A stretch of DNA of 64,000 nt from Paraburkholderia terricola. Lineage in GTDB: Bacteria > Pseudomonadota > Gammaproteobacteria > Burkholderiales > Burkholderiaceae. The stretch's first letter is position 1. Every line of letters begins with the position of its first letter. Positions 18,294 to 27,185 of this stretch are shown here, one piece after another. The DNA is taken from assembly GCF_900142195.1 (NCBI RefSeq), contig NZ_FRAB01000005.1, forward strand, positions 1 to 64,000, written 5' to 3'. The position numbers and the translations under genes were made by a program. The notes under the pieces were generated by a model that worked only from the letters and a program-made list of their open reading frames with translations, made no database searches and had not been told where the DNA came from.

Positions 18294-18336
18294 CCCCCTT
18301 GGGGGGCAGCGAACGCAAGTGAGCGTGGGGGTTCAT
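18294..18336. repeat. GC-rich intergenic repeat-like sequence
   Basis: CCCCCTTGGGGGG followed by CAGCGAACGCAAGTGAGCG and TGGGGGTT. I recall similar spacer sequences in many Burkholderiaceae intergenic regions, but only one copy is in this window, so its status as a dispersed repeat cannot be shown here. Confidence 0.35.
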
Positions 18337-18341
18337 ATTCT

Positions 18342-19352
18342 TTACCTCGTATGGCGAATGCGCGGGTTCAACACGCCGTACAACAGATCGACGACGAGGT
18401 TCACGACGATCACGAGCGTAGCGATCATCAGGATACCGCCCTGCACCACCGGATAATCGCGCCGGCCGATCGCGTCGATCAGCCATTTGCCGATGCCCGG
18501 CCACGAAAACAGTGTCTCGGTCAGCACCGCGCCCGCGAGCAGCGTGCCGACCTGCAAGCCGATCACCGTCACCACCGGAATCAGCGCATTGCGCAACGCA
18601 TGCACGACGATCACGCGCCCAGGCGGCAAGCCCTTCGCCCGCGCGGTGCGGATGTAGTCCTCGCGCAGCACTTCGAGCATCGACGAGCGCGTCATGCGCG
18701 CGACCACCGCCAGCGGAATCGTGCCGAGCACGATGGCGGGCAGGATCAGATGGCTCAGCGCGGATTTGAACGCGCCTTCGTCGGTGGACATCATCGCGTC
18801 GATCAGCATGAAGCCGGTCACGTGCGGAATGTCGTATTCGACCGCGATGCGGCCCGACACCGGCGTCCAGCCGAGCTTCACCGAGAACACCATGATGAGG
18901 ATCAAGCCCCACCAGAAAATCGGCATCGAGTAGCCGGTCAGGGCCGTGCCCATCACGCCGTGATCGACCACCGTGCCGCGCCGCAACGCCGCGAACACGC
19001 CCGCCGGCAGGCCGACGATCAGCGCGAACAGCATCGCGCAGATCGACAGTTCGACGGTGGCGGGAAAGCGTGCGAGGAATTCGCCCATCACGCTGGTATT
19101 GGTGATGATCGAGGTGCCGAGGTCGCCGTGCAGCGCGCGGCCGATGTAGTGGATGTATTGCATGGGCAGCGGCTCGTCGAGCCCCAGCCGGTGCATCGCG
19201 GCGGCGTGCATGGCCGGATCGACGCCGCGCTCGCCCATCATCACTTCGATGGGATCGCCCGGTATCAGGTGAATCAGCGCGAACGCAAGGATCGTGATGC
19301 CGATGAACGTCGGTATCACCATGCCGATGCGGCGCAAAACAAAGCGGAACAT
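18342..19352 (-). CDS. dppB: Dipeptide ABC transporter permease DppB-like
   Basis: 336 aa. Six predicted spans: an N-terminal one at about 8-30 (GMVIPTFIGITILAFALIHL), then a core of five, with the family segment HALRNALIPVVTVIGLQVG at about 256-274 and LLAGAVLTETLFSWPGIGKWL at about 275-295. A large periplasmic loop follows the first span, as in DppB/OppB. It is separated from dppA by a terminator-like stem and from dppC by an 88-bp spacer with hairpins. Confidence 0.92.
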   Translation of the reverse strand: MFRFVLRRIGMVIPTFIGITILAFALIHLIPGDPIEVMMGERGVDPAMHAAAMHRLGLDEPLPMQYIHYIGRALHGDLGTSIITNTSVMGEFLARFPATVELSICAMLFALIVGLPAGVFAALRRGTVVDHGVMGTALTGYSMPIFWWGLILIMVFSVKLGWTPVSGRIAVEYDIPHVTGFMLIDAMMSTDEGAFKSALSHLILPAIVLGTIPLAVVARMTRSSMLEVLREDYIRTARAKGLPPGRVIVVHALRNALIPVVTVIGLQVGTLLAGAVLTETLFSWPGIGKWLIDAIGRRDYPVVQGGILMIATLVIVVNLVVDLLYGVLNPRIRHTR

Positions 19353-19378
19353 GGTTCGTCCCTATGGTCTTGATGAAG

Positions 19379-19422
19379 AAAAAACGCAACCGGCGACGAG
19401 GGCTTGTGACCCCGGCCGCCGG
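19379..19422 (-). terminator. Attenuator-type hairpin with T6 between dppA and dppB
   Basis: In the minus-strand sense, CCGGCG (19417-19422) pairs with CGCCGG (19390-19395). After TTGCG comes T6 (19379-19384). Position and orientation fit a partial terminator that lets the binding protein be made in excess over the permease genes, a common arrangement for peptide transporters. Confidence 0.45.
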
Positions 19423-19478
19423 ACCATTTCGACCAGTTTTCTAACCGTGCGAAAAGCTACTGCGTAGGCTTGACTCTA

Positions 19479-21107
19479 TTACTTGACGCTCACGCCGTCG
19501 AAGCGCGCATAACCGAGCGGCTCGATGCGCATGTCGACCACCTTCTTGCTGACGGGCTGGTACACGGTCGAGTGAGCGATCGGCGAGAACGGCAGTTGCT
19601 GCGCGAAGATCTGCTGCGCCTGCGTGTAAGCCGTGGTGCGCGCGCCCTGATCGGACGTGACGCGGCCCTTCTGGATCAGATCGTCGAACGGCTTGTGGCA
19701 CCACTTCGAGAAGTTGTTGCCGTTCACCGCATCGCAGCCGAGCAGCGTGCCGAGCCAGTTGTCCGGATCGCCATTGTCGCCGGTCCAGCCGATCAGCATC
19801 GTGTCGTCTTCACCCGCATGCGCGCGCTTGATGTACTCGCCCCACTCATACGTGACGATCTTCGCCTTCACGCCGATCTTGGCCCAGTCGGCCTGGATCA
19901 TTTCCGCCATCAGGCGGGCGTTCGGGTTGTACGCGCGCTGCACCGGCATCGCCCACAGCGTGAGCTCGAAGCCGTTCGGATAGCCCGCCTTCGCGAGCAG
20001 GGCCTTGGCCTTCGCCGTGTCGAACGACGCGGCCTTCAGGTTCTTGTCATACGACCATTGAGTCGGCGGCATCGGGTTCGTCGCGGCCTGGCCTGCGCCT
20101 TGATACACCGAGTCGATGATCGCCTTCTTGTTAATCGCCATGTCGAGCGCCTGGCGCACCTCGACCTTGTCCACCGGCTTGTGCGACACGTTGTACGCGA
20201 GATAGCCGAGATTGAAGCCCGGCTGCGACGGCATCGCAATGTTCGCTTCGGCCTTCAGCGGCGCGATGTCGGCCGGACGCGGATAGCTCATCACCTGGCA
20301 TTCGTCGCGCTTGATCTTCTGCACGCGCACGCCGGCGTCCGGCGTGATCGAGAAGATCAGCTTGGAGATCTTGACGGTGTTCGGCTTCCAGTAATCGGGA
20401 TTGCCGTCGAAGCGGATCGTCGCGTCTTTCGTGTAGCTGCGGAAGATGAACGGGCCTGTGCCGACCGGGAACTGGTTGATGTCGGCCGCCTTGCCGGCCT
20501 TCAGCAACTGATCGCCGTATTCGCTGGAGAGAATCGACGCATATTCCATCGCCATGTTCTGGATGAACGGCGCGTTGACTTCCTTCAGCGTGAACTTGAC
20601 CGTGTACGGATCGACCTTCTCGACGCTGGTGATCAGCTTGTCGAGGCCCATGTCCGTGAAGTACGGAAACTGCACGGGGTACGCCTTGCGGAACGGCTGG
20701 TTCGTATCCAGCATGCGCTGGAACGTGAACACGACGTCGTCCGCATTGAATTCTCGCGTGGGCTTGAAGAACGACGTGGTCTGGAACTTCACGCCGTGGC
20801 GCAGATGGAACGTATAGGTCTTGCCGTCCGCCGAGACATCCCACTTTTCGGCGAGACCGGGTTCGACCTTGGTGCCGCCGCGTTCGAATTCGACGAGGCG
20901 GTTGTAGACCGTGAACGTGTTAGCCGTGAAATCGGTGCCCGTGGTGTATTGGGCCGGATCGAAACCCGCAGGGCTGCCTTCTGAGCAGTAAACCAGGGTT
21001 TTGTTCGGAATCTCAGCGCGCGCAACGCTTGCGCCTAGCATCGATGCCGCTGCGGCAGCGACGAGCGTCGTAACACGCGCGGCGCGCAACAGATTGTTTT
21101 GCTTCAT
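19479..21107 (-). CDS. dppA: Dipeptide ABC transporter substrate-binding protein
   Basis: 542 aa periplasmic binding protein, family 5 (SBP_bac_5). A signal peptide (MKQNNLLRAARV, then an Ala-rich core ending SVARA) covers about residues 1-31. The mature start KTLVYCSEGSPAGFDPAQYT is typical of DppA. DVVFTFQRMLD (about 124-134), VGTGPFIFRSY and the C-terminal LIGWTGDNGDPDNWLG (about 437-452) are conserved family patches. It is about 70 percent identical by eye to the neighbouring paralogue, so a tandem duplication is likely. It is the copy adjacent to the permease genes. Confidence 0.92.
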   Translation of the reverse strand: MKQNNLLRAARVTTLVAAAAASMLGASVARAEIPNKTLVYCSEGSPAGFDPAQYTTGTDFTANTFTVYNRLVEFERGGTKVEPGLAEKWDVSADGKTYTFHLRHGVKFQTTSFFKPTREFNADDVVFTFQRMLDTNQPFRKAYPVQFPYFTDMGLDKLITSVEKVDPYTVKFTLKEVNAPFIQNMAMEYASILSSEYGDQLLKAGKAADINQFPVGTGPFIFRSYTKDATIRFDGNPDYWKPNTVKISKLIFSITPDAGVRVQKIKRDECQVMSYPRPADIAPLKAEANIAMPSQPGFNLGYLAYNVSHKPVDKVEVRQALDMAINKKAIIDSVYQGAGQAATNPMPPTQWSYDKNLKAASFDTAKAKALLAKAGYPNGFELTLWAMPVQRAYNPNARLMAEMIQADWAKIGVKAKIVTYEWGEYIKRAHAGEDDTMLIGWTGDNGDPDNWLGTLLGCDAVNGNNFSKWCHKPFDDLIQKGRVTSDQGARTTAYTQAQQIFAQQLPFSPIAHSTVYQPVSKKVVDMRIEPLGYARFDGVSVK

Positions 21108-21231
21108 GTTTCCTCCAGGTTCGGGGCCGGCTGTCGCCGGCGTAGCGCGATATTACTTGAGCTTGGCTCACAGCAACAAGCGGACGAAATTTCCTGGGTA
21201 GACGATCGGAAACCCAATGAGGCATACGCGT

Positions 21232-21265
21232 AGCCGCACGCCGGCGCTGGCCGGAGCGTGCGGCT
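21232..21265. terminator. Hairpin between the two dppA-like genes
   Basis: AGCCGCACGC (21232-21241) pairs with GCGTGCGGCT (21256-21265) around a GC-rich loop that itself contains CCGG repeats. It lies 39 bp beyond the stop of the upstream paralogue and has no T tract in the minus direction. It may reduce read-through or stabilise the upstream mRNA. Confidence 0.4.
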
Positions 21266-21303
21266 TTAGAGGGCGGGCTCGACAGAAAGCGGCCCGCGGG
21301 CGG

Positions 21304-22944
21304 TCATTTCAGGCCGACGTTCATGAATTGCGTCGGGCCGAACGGGTCGATCTTGAAGCCCGTCACGTTCTTGCTGATCGGCTGATGGACCGTGGAGTGG
21401 GCAATCGGCGTGAACGGCACCTGGTCCTTGAAGACCTCCTGGGCTTCCGTATAGGCCTTCGTGCGTTCGGCCAGATCGGTCGTGCCGCGGCCTTTTCTGA
21501 TCAGGTCGTCGTAAGGCTTGTAGCACCATTTGGAAAAATTGCTGCCGTTGACCGCATCGCAGCCGAGCAGAACCCCGAGCCAGTTGTCGGGATCGCCGTA
21601 GTCGCCGGTCCATCCGATCAGCATCGCTTCGTGCTCGCCGGAATGGCCGCGGCGAATGTACTCGCCCCATTCGTAGGTGGCGATCTTCACCTTCACGCCG
21701 ATCTTCGCCCAATCGGCTTGCAGCATTTCCGCCATGAGCCGCGCGTTGGGGTTGTACGGCCGCTGAACCGGCATGGCCCACAGCGTCAGGTCGAAGCCGT
21801 CGGGATAGCCCGCCTGCTTGAGCAGCGCTTTCGCTTTGTCGACGTCGTAAGGCGCGTCCTTCAGATTCTTGTCGTAGCCCCATTGCGTCGGCGGCATGGG
21901 GTTGGTCGCCGCCTGGCCGGCGCCCTGGTAGACCGAGTCGATGATCGCTTTCTTGTTGATCGACATATCGAGCGCACGGCGCACCAGCAGATTGTCGAGC
22001 GGCTTTTTGGTGTTGTTGTAGGCGATGTAGCCCAGGTTGAAGCCCACCTGGCTCGGCATGGCGAGCGATGCGTCGGCTTTCACCGCCGGGATATCGGCGG
22101 GCCGCGGATACGCCATCACCTGGCATTCGCCGCGTTTCAGTTTTTGCAGACGCACCGCCGGGTCCACCGTGATCGCGAATATCAGCTTGCTGACTCTCAC
22201 GACGCCCGGTTTCCAGTAATCGGGATTGCCGTCGAAGCGGATCGAGTCGTCCTTCGTATAGCTGCGGAAAATGAACGGGCCGGTGCCGACCGGATACTGG
22301 TTGATGTCCGACGCCTTACCCGCCTTCAACAACTGATCGCCATATTCGGCCGAGAGAATCGACGCGAACGGCATCGCGATCTGCTGCAAAAACGGCGCAT
22401 CGACTTCCTTCAGCGTGAAGCGCACGGTGTACGGATCGAGCTTCTCGACCTTCGTGATGTTCCTGGCGAGCCCGAGATCGGAGAAATACGGGAACGGCAC
22501 CGGGTACGCCTTGCGGAACGGCTGTTCGGGATCGAGCATCCGCTGATAGGTGAAGACGACGTCGTCCGCGTTGAATTCGCGGGTCGGCTTGAAGAACGTC
22601 GTGGTCTGAAACTTCACGCCGCGCCGCAGATGGAAGGTGTAGGTCAGGCCGTCGGGCGACACATCCCATTTATCGGCGAGGCCCGGCTCGATATCGGTGC
22701 TGCCGTGCGCGAACTCGATCAACCGGTTGTAGACGGTGTACGAGCCCGCGCTGAACTCGACGCTGGTGGTGTATTGCGCGGTGTCGAAGCCCGCGGGACT
22801 GCCCTCGGAGCAGAACACGAGCGTTTTGTCGGGCAAGGTGGCGGCGCCCGCGGGCGCGAGGCCGGCAGAGAGCACCGCGCAGGCGCTCAACGCGGGAAGG
22901 CAGATATGGCGAACTGCAAACAGCAACCTGGATACTGTCATCAC
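21304..22944 (-). CDS. Second dipeptide-type substrate-binding protein (dppA paralogue)
   Basis: 546 aa, family 5 binding protein. The signal peptide ends about APAGAA near residue 35, then KTLVFCSEGSPAGFDTAQYT. It shares nearly all motifs with the downstream DppA, including DVVFTYQRMLD, YPVGTGPFIFRSY and LIGWTGDYGDPDNWLG. It is the first gene of the dpp operon, with GGAG 6 nt upstream of the ATG and a second ATG immediately after. It probably widens the ligand range of one transporter. The promoter should lie in 22945-23155, where I see no clear -10/-35 pair. Confidence 0.9.
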   Translation of the reverse strand: MMTVSRLLFAVRHICLPALSACAVLSAGLAPAGAATLPDKTLVFCSEGSPAGFDTAQYTTSVEFSAGSYTVYNRLIEFAHGSTDIEPGLADKWDVSPDGLTYTFHLRRGVKFQTTTFFKPTREFNADDVVFTYQRMLDPEQPFRKAYPVPFPYFSDLGLARNITKVEKLDPYTVRFTLKEVDAPFLQQIAMPFASILSAEYGDQLLKAGKASDINQYPVGTGPFIFRSYTKDDSIRFDGNPDYWKPGVVRVSKLIFAITVDPAVRLQKLKRGECQVMAYPRPADIPAVKADASLAMPSQVGFNLGYIAYNNTKKPLDNLLVRRALDMSINKKAIIDSVYQGAGQAATNPMPPTQWGYDKNLKDAPYDVDKAKALLKQAGYPDGFDLTLWAMPVQRPYNPNARLMAEMLQADWAKIGVKVKIATYEWGEYIRRGHSGEHEAMLIGWTGDYGDPDNWLGVLLGCDAVNGSNFSKWCYKPYDDLIRKGRGTTDLAERTKAYTEAQEVFKDQVPFTPIAHSTVHQPISKNVTGFKIDPFGPTQFMNVGLK

Positions 22945-23155
22945 GTTCTCCGCACGGCAGCCACGTCAGCTGCGCCTCGATCATAGACAGCACAAAAAAC
23001 GGCTTCAATGCGGGCTTACGTGTTGCAAGGTGAGACGGAATGGATCGCTTTGTGACGCGTCGCGCGGATTTGCGAGTCGAGCATTCCGGCGGCGTTGCCG
23101 TTGGCGGCGACGCTGCCCCGCCACGGATTTCCGTGCGCGCCATTTCTTTCGACGC

Positions 23156-23193
23156 AAAAAAAAACCGCGCGGCCGGGTAGGCCGCGCGGTTTT
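23156..23193 (-). terminator. Strong terminator of the ahcY-metF unit
   Basis: AAAACCGCGCGGCC (23161-23174), loop GGGTA, GGCCGCGCGGTTTT (23180-23193). In the minus direction the stem is followed by nine T residues in total (complement of 23156-23164), a textbook intrinsic terminator for metF. It also isolates the dpp operon from upstream transcription. Confidence 0.9.
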
Positions 23194-23228
23194 CATCCAT
23201 CAAATCGGCGCCGGGACTTCCAGGCGTC

Positions 23229-24059
23229 TTACACGCCCAGCCGTTCGCAGATCGCCTTGGTCGCCGCGGCGCCGTTCAGCGTGTAGAAGTGCAGGCCCGG
23301 CACCTTGGCGTCGATCAGACGCCGGCACAGGTCCGTCACCACGTCGAGACCGAACGCGCGGATCGCCTCGCGGTCGTCGCCGAAGCTCTCCAGCCGGCGC
23401 GCGACCCAGCGCGGCACTTCCGCGCCGCACATCTCCGAGAAACGCATCAACTGCGAGAAGTTCGTGATCGGCATGATGCCGGGCACGATCGGCACGTCGA
23501 CGCCGAGCTTCCTGGCGTCGTCGACGAAACGGAAGTACGCGTCCGCGTTGAAGAAGTACTGCGTGATCGCCGAATTGGCGCCGGCCTTCACCTTGCGGGC
23601 GAAGTTCGCCAGATCGTGATCGGGCGAGCGCGACTGCGGATGGTACTCCGGGTAGCCGGCCACCTCGATCCAGAACCAGTCGCCGAATTCGGCGCGGATA
23701 AAGCTCACCAGTTCCGACGCATAGCGCAATTCGCCGACCGCGCCCATGCCGGACGGCAGATCGCCGCGCAGCGCGACGATATGGCGGATGCCATGCGCGC
23801 GGTACTCATTGAGGATCGCGCGCAGGCTCTCTTTCGAGGAGCCGATGCACGACAGGTGCGGCGCCGCTTCGAGGCCTTCCTTCGCCATATCGACGACGGT
23901 ATCGAGCGTGCCCTGTTGCGTCGAGCCGCCGGCGCCGAACGTGACGGACACGAACTTCGGCTTGAGCAACGCGAGCTGCGTGCGCGTGGCGCGCAGCTTG
24001 TCGACGCCTTCCTGCGTTTTCGGCGGGAAGAATTCGAATGAAAGTTCGATCGGGTTCAT
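23229..24059 (-). CDS. metF: 5,10-methylenetetrahydrofolate reductase
   Basis: 276 aa. Reduces 5,10-methylene-THF to 5-methyl-THF for methionine synthesis; FAD enzyme, cytoplasmic. The N-terminus has ELSFEFFPPKT with the catalytic Glu at about residue 10. VTFGAGGSTQQGTLDTV (about 39-55), HIVALRGDLPSG (about 93-104) and ITQYFFNADAYFRFVDD follow the family order. The length is close to the bacterial norm. It begins 11 bp after the small membrane protein gene and is the last gene before a strong terminator, in a unit headed by an SAH riboswitch and ahcY. Confidence 0.95.
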   Translation of the reverse strand: MNPIELSFEFFPPKTQEGVDKLRATRTQLALLKPKFVSVTFGAGGSTQQGTLDTVVDMAKEGLEAAPHLSCIGSSKESLRAILNEYRAHGIRHIVALRGDLPSGMGAVGELRYASELVSFIRAEFGDWFWIEVAGYPEYHPQSRSPDHDLANFARKVKAGANSAITQYFFNADAYFRFVDDARKLGVDVPIVPGIMPITNFSQLMRFSEMCGAEVPRWVARRLESFGDDREAIRAFGLDVVTDLCRRLIDAKVPGLHFYTLNGAAATKAICERLGV

Positions 24060-24070
24060 GGTTCAGTCAA

Positions 24071-24424
24071 TCAACCGAGACTGCGGTTGCCGAAAATAAG
24101 TGCGGACAGCAGCCATGAAACGATGCTGTACAGAATCGAGCCGAAGAACGCCGACCAGAAACCCGACACCTCGAAGCCCTTCAGCAGCGACGCGCCCAGC
24201 CAGAAGCACAGCGCATTGACCACCAGAATGAAGATTCCGAGCGTGAGGATCGTGACGGGCAGCGTTAGCAGGATCAGCACCGGCCGCAGAATCGTATTGA
24301 TCAATCCGAGCACCACCGCGACGATCAATGCGGTGCCGAAACTGCGGATATGAATCGACGGAACGAGGTAGGTGATGATCAGCAGCGCAAGCGCGTTGAT
24401 CAGCCAGGTCAGCAGCACGGTCAT
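24071..24424 (-). CDS. Phage-holin-family (YvlD/DUF360-like) small membrane protein
   Basis: 117 aa, four hydrophobic segments (about 3-20, 28-50, 52-78, 88-110), with GLINTILRPVLILLTLPVTI in the second and third. This is the pattern of the DUF360/YvlD group, often annotated as phage holin family although not phage-linked. The ATG at 24424 has AAGGAG at a good distance; an in-frame start 16 codons earlier lacks that support. It is conserved-looking in position between ahcY and metF; its function in the methyl cycle, if any, is unknown. Confidence 0.8.
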   Translation of the reverse strand: MTVLLTWLINALALLIITYLVPSIHIRSFGTALIVAVVLGLINTILRPVLILLTLPVTILTLGIFILVVNALCFWLGASLLKGFEVSGFWSAFFGSILYSIVSWLLSALIFGNRSLG

Positions 24425-24478
24425 GTAGAGCTCCTTGCAGGCAGGATGTCCATTGAACGGGAAGGCGGGCATGGTGAA

Positions 24479-24505
24479 CGAGGCGGCGCATCGTGCGCCG
24501 CCTCG
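24479..24505 (-). terminator. Perfect 12-bp stem between ahcY and the membrane protein gene
   Basis: CGAGGCGGCGCA (24479-24490), loop TCG, TGCGCCGCCTCG (24494-24505). No T run follows in the minus direction, so it is probably an attenuating or RNase-blocking stem that lowers downstream expression relative to ahcY. Confidence 0.5.
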
Positions 24506-24541
24506 TGCTTAAACCGTCATGCTTTCAGACCGCCCGCATCT

Positions 24542-25963
24542 TTAATAGCGGTAGTGGTTCGGCTTGAACGGGCCGTTCTTGTCGACGCCGATATAACCGG
24601 CCTGCGCGTCGGAGAGCACCGTGAGGTTCGCGCCGATGCGCGCCAGATGCAGGCGCGCCACCTTCTCGTCCAGATGCTTCGGCAGCACGTACACCTTGTT
24701 CTCGTACTTGTCGCCTTGCGTGAACAGTTCGATCTGCGCGAGCGTCTGGTTCGTGAACGAGTTCGACATCACGAACGACGGGTGGCCGGTCGCGCAACCG
24801 AGGTTCACCAGACGGCCTTCGGCCAGCAGAATCACGCGCTTGCCGTCCGGGAAAATGATGTGGTCGACTTGCGGCTTGATGTTGTCCCACTGGTACTGGC
24901 GGGTCGACGCCACGTCGATTTCCGAATCGAAGTGACCGATGTTGCAGACGATCGCGTTGTGGCGCATCGCCTTCATGTGATCGTGGTTGATCACGTGGTA
25001 ATTGCCGGTGGCCGTCACGAAGATGTCGGCCTTGTCCGCCGCGTATTCCATCGTCACGACGCGGTAGCCTTCCATCGCCGCTTGCAGCGCGCAGATCGGA
25101 TCGATTTCGGTGACCCACACCGTCGCGCCCAGGCCGCGCAGCGATTGCGCGCAGCCCTTGCCCACGTCGCCGTAACCGGCCACCACCGCGATCTTGCCCG
25201 CGATCATCACGTCGGTGGCGCGCTTGATGCCGTCCACCAGCGACTCGCGGCAGCCATACAGGTTGTCGAATTTCGACTTGGTGACCGAGTCGTTCACGTT
25301 GATGGCCGGGAACGGCAGGCGGCCTTCCTTTTCCATCTGATACAGACGGTGCACGCCGGTGGTGGTTTCTTCCGTCACGCCCTTGATGTGCGCGAGGCGC
25401 GTGGAGTACCACGTCGGGTCCGCGTCCAGATGACGTTCGATCGACTTGTACAGCGCGACTTCTTCCTCGTTGGTCGGCTTGGCGATCACCGAGCGGTCTT
25501 TCTCCGCCTTCGAGCCGAGGATCAGCAGCAACGTGGCGTCGCCGCCGTCGTCGAGGATCATGTTGGCGAATTCGCCGTTCGGCCATTCGAAAATGCGGTG
25601 CGAGAATTCCCAGTATTCGTCGAGCGACTCGCCCTTGAACGCGAACACCGGCGTGCCGGCCTTGGCGATCGCGGCGGCGGCGTGGTCCTGCGTCGAGAAG
25701 ATGTTGCACGATGCCCAGCGCACGTCGGCGCCGAGCGCGGTCAGCGTTTCGATCAGCACGCCGGTCTGGATGGTCATGTGTAGCGAACCCGCGATGCGCG
25801 CGCCCTTCAGCGGCTGCTGCGCCTTGTATTCTTCGCGCGTTTGCACGAGGCCGGGCATTTCCGTCTCGGCAATGTTCAGTTCCTTGCGACCCCAGTCGGC
25901 AAGCGACATGTCGGCAACGATGTAATCCTGGGAAGCTTGGGAATCGATAACTGCGGCGTTCAT
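24542..25963 (-). CDS. ahcY: Adenosylhomocysteinase
   Basis: 473 aa. Hydrolyses S-adenosylhomocysteine to adenosine and homocysteine, using tightly bound NAD. Family signatures are visible: [15 protein letters not shown] (substrate domain), [15 protein letters not shown], the NAD-binding [18 protein letters not shown] at about residues 250-267, and the C-terminal [10 protein letters not shown] ending. An internal insertion of about 40 residues near 150-190 is typical of the longer proteobacterial form. The ATG at 25963 is preceded by AAAGGAGGGCG. A candidate SAH riboswitch occupies the leader. Confidence 0.97.
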   Translation of the reverse strand: MNAAVIDSQASQDYIVADMSLADWGRKELNIAETEMPGLVQTREEYKAQQPLKGARIAGSLHMTIQTGVLIETLTALGADVRWASCNIFSTQDHAAAAIAKAGTPVFAFKGESLDEYWEFSHRIFEWPNGEFANMILDDGGDATLLLILGSKAEKDRSVIAKPTNEEEVALYKSIERHLDADPTWYSTRLAHIKGVTEETTTGVHRLYQMEKEGRLPFPAINVNDSVTKSKFDNLYGCRESLVDGIKRATDVMIAGKIAVVAGYGDVGKGCAQSLRGLGATVWVTEIDPICALQAAMEGYRVVTMEYAADKADIFVTATGNYHVINHDHMKAMRHNAIVCNIGHFDSEIDVASTRQYQWDNIKPQVDHIIFPDGKRVILLAEGRLVNLGCATGHPSFVMSNSFTNQTLAQIELFTQGDKYENKVYVLPKHLDEKVARLHLARIGANLTVLSDAQAGYIGVDKNGPFKPNHYRY

Positions 25964-26001
25964 CACGCCCTCCTTTCTAAGAAATTGACTAGAAATTTGA
26001 C

Positions 26002-26129
26002 GTGAGCGCGGTTCGATGCGGTGGATCGGAACGCGCGATGCGCATCCGACCCTTCCGATTGAAGCCTTCGAGCCTGGCGGGCGGCCGGCGAATGCAGATT
26101 CGCGGTACCCGTCGCAACGCTCCTCGAAG
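26002..26129 (-). promoter_or_regulatory. SAH riboswitch in the ahcY leader
   Basis: Read on the minus strand, the leader has TTCGAGGAGCGTTGC (26114-26128), then CCCGCCAGGCTCGAA about 45 nt later, and GAACCGCGCTCAC (26002-26014) at the 3' end. These are the conserved blocks of the SAH riboswitch as I know it. TTCGAG pairs with CTCGAA to form P1, and GAGCG can pair with CGCTC as the distal pseudoknot helix. Position upstream of ahcY is the classic context, where SAH binding turns expression on. Covariance-model scoring was not possible here. Confidence 0.88.
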
Positions 26130-26139
26130 ACGAACGGCG

Positions 26140-26145
26140 ATTGTA
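26140..26145 (-). promoter_or_regulatory. Candidate ahcY -10 box
   Basis: TACAAT on the minus strand, about 11 bp before the first conserved riboswitch block, so transcription would start right at the aptamer. The corresponding -35 region is weak. Confidence 0.45.
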
Positions 26146-26192
26146 GCAAATCGAGATGGCTTCGGGGCGTGGATCGGGTATGCGAGCGGGTT

Positions 26193-26212
26193 GTTTTCCG
26201 GATACGGAAAAC
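26193..26212 (-). terminator. Hairpin after the family 2 glycosyltransferase gene
   Basis: GTTTTCCG (26193-26200), loop GATA, CGGAAAAC (26205-26212), flanked by a further GCGG/CCGC pairing. It lies between the glycosyltransferase stop and the ahcY promoter on the same strand and would separate the two transcripts. The T content is inside the stem rather than after it. Confidence 0.4.
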
Positions 26213-26281
26213 CGCTGCGGGGAACAGCTGGGCGGGCGTCCCCGTGATGTGTGGGCGTTGCGCGGCCGAGCGGCCTGCGCG

Positions 26282-27064
26282 TTATACAGCGGGCGCGGCG
26301 GGCTCCTGCGCCATGTTCGCCGTTCGCAGTTGCGCGATGCCAGCGCGCGCGGTCTCGACAAACTGCCTCGAATACCTGAACGCATCGGCGACGTCGGCGG
26401 GATGCACGGTGGCCAGCCCGAGCGCGATGCGGAAGTAGCGCTCGGCGTGGATGCCCGCGTGGTAATGCATGCGCACGCGCTTCGCATCGTCGAGGCGGCG
26501 ATTGCCGAAAATGTCGCGCAGCGCCCATGAAAACGCGCCGTCTTCGCCGCCCCGAACGCGAAACGCGTCGTCCATTGGGAAACCGCCGAGCGCGGCGTAG
26601 GCCGCGCGGCGAATGATCAGGCTGCTCGGCACCGTATTGCTGAGCGTCGCGGCGTGTTTGGCGAAATCGGCATGGCCGGTGATGTCGGCTGGAAAACCGG
26701 TGTATTCGACGTCGAGCCGCACGGACACTTCTGTCGGGTTCTTCGCGAGAAACGAGCTTGCCGCGGCAAGCGCGCCGGGCAGGTATTCGTCGTCGGCGTC
26801 GAGGAAGGCGAGCAGATCGTGCGAAGCATGCAGCGCGCCCCAGTTGCGCGCCCGCGCGGGGCCGCCGTTTTGAGGCATCCGCAACAGGCCCACGCGCGGA
26901 TCGAGGCTGCCGCACTCGGCCACGATGTCGGCCGACGCGTCGGTCGAACCGTCGTCGACGACGATGATCTGCGCGACTTCGGGCTGAATCTGGCCGCTGC
27001 GCAGCGCACGGACAACCGTCGCGGCGCCGTTGTAGCAGGGAATGATGATCGAAATGGGCTTCAT
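26282..27064 (-). CDS. Family 2 glycosyltransferase
   Basis: 260 aa. A GT-A fold begins at the N-terminus: ISIIIPCYNGAATVVRAL, then IIVVDDGSTDASADIV (about 33-48) and ARNWGALHASHDLLAFLDADDEYLPG with the metal-binding DADD at about 89-92. A later GGEDGAFSWAL (about 170-180) resembles the ED catalytic segment. It has no membrane spans, so it is a soluble enzyme acting on an unknown acceptor. It stands alone, divergent from the LysR gene and upstream of ahcY. Confidence 0.88.
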   Translation of the reverse strand: MKPISIIIPCYNGAATVVRALRSGQIQPEVAQIIVVDDGSTDASADIVAECGSLDPRVGLLRMPQNGGPARARNWGALHASHDLLAFLDADDEYLPGALAAASSFLAKNPTEVSVRLDVEYTGFPADITGHADFAKHAATLSNTVPSSLIIRRAAYAALGGFPMDDAFRVRGGEDGAFSWALRDIFGNRRLDDAKRVRMHYHAGIHAERYFRIALGLATVHPADVADAFRYSRQFVETARAGIAQLRTANMAQEPAAPAV

Positions 27065-27185
27065 GATGAGGACCTGCGCCAGGGCGCCGACGGTGGAAAG
27101 CCGCCAATCTTATCCGCGCTGAAACGGCAAGCATCCTGAAAAGCCGCGCGGCCCCCGCGCGCGCTGCCGCATAAATATGGTGACT

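Noticed and set aside
24071-24424. The holin-family protein as a prophage remnant
   Set aside because: No other phage gene is nearby and it sits inside a metabolic operon; the family name is historical.
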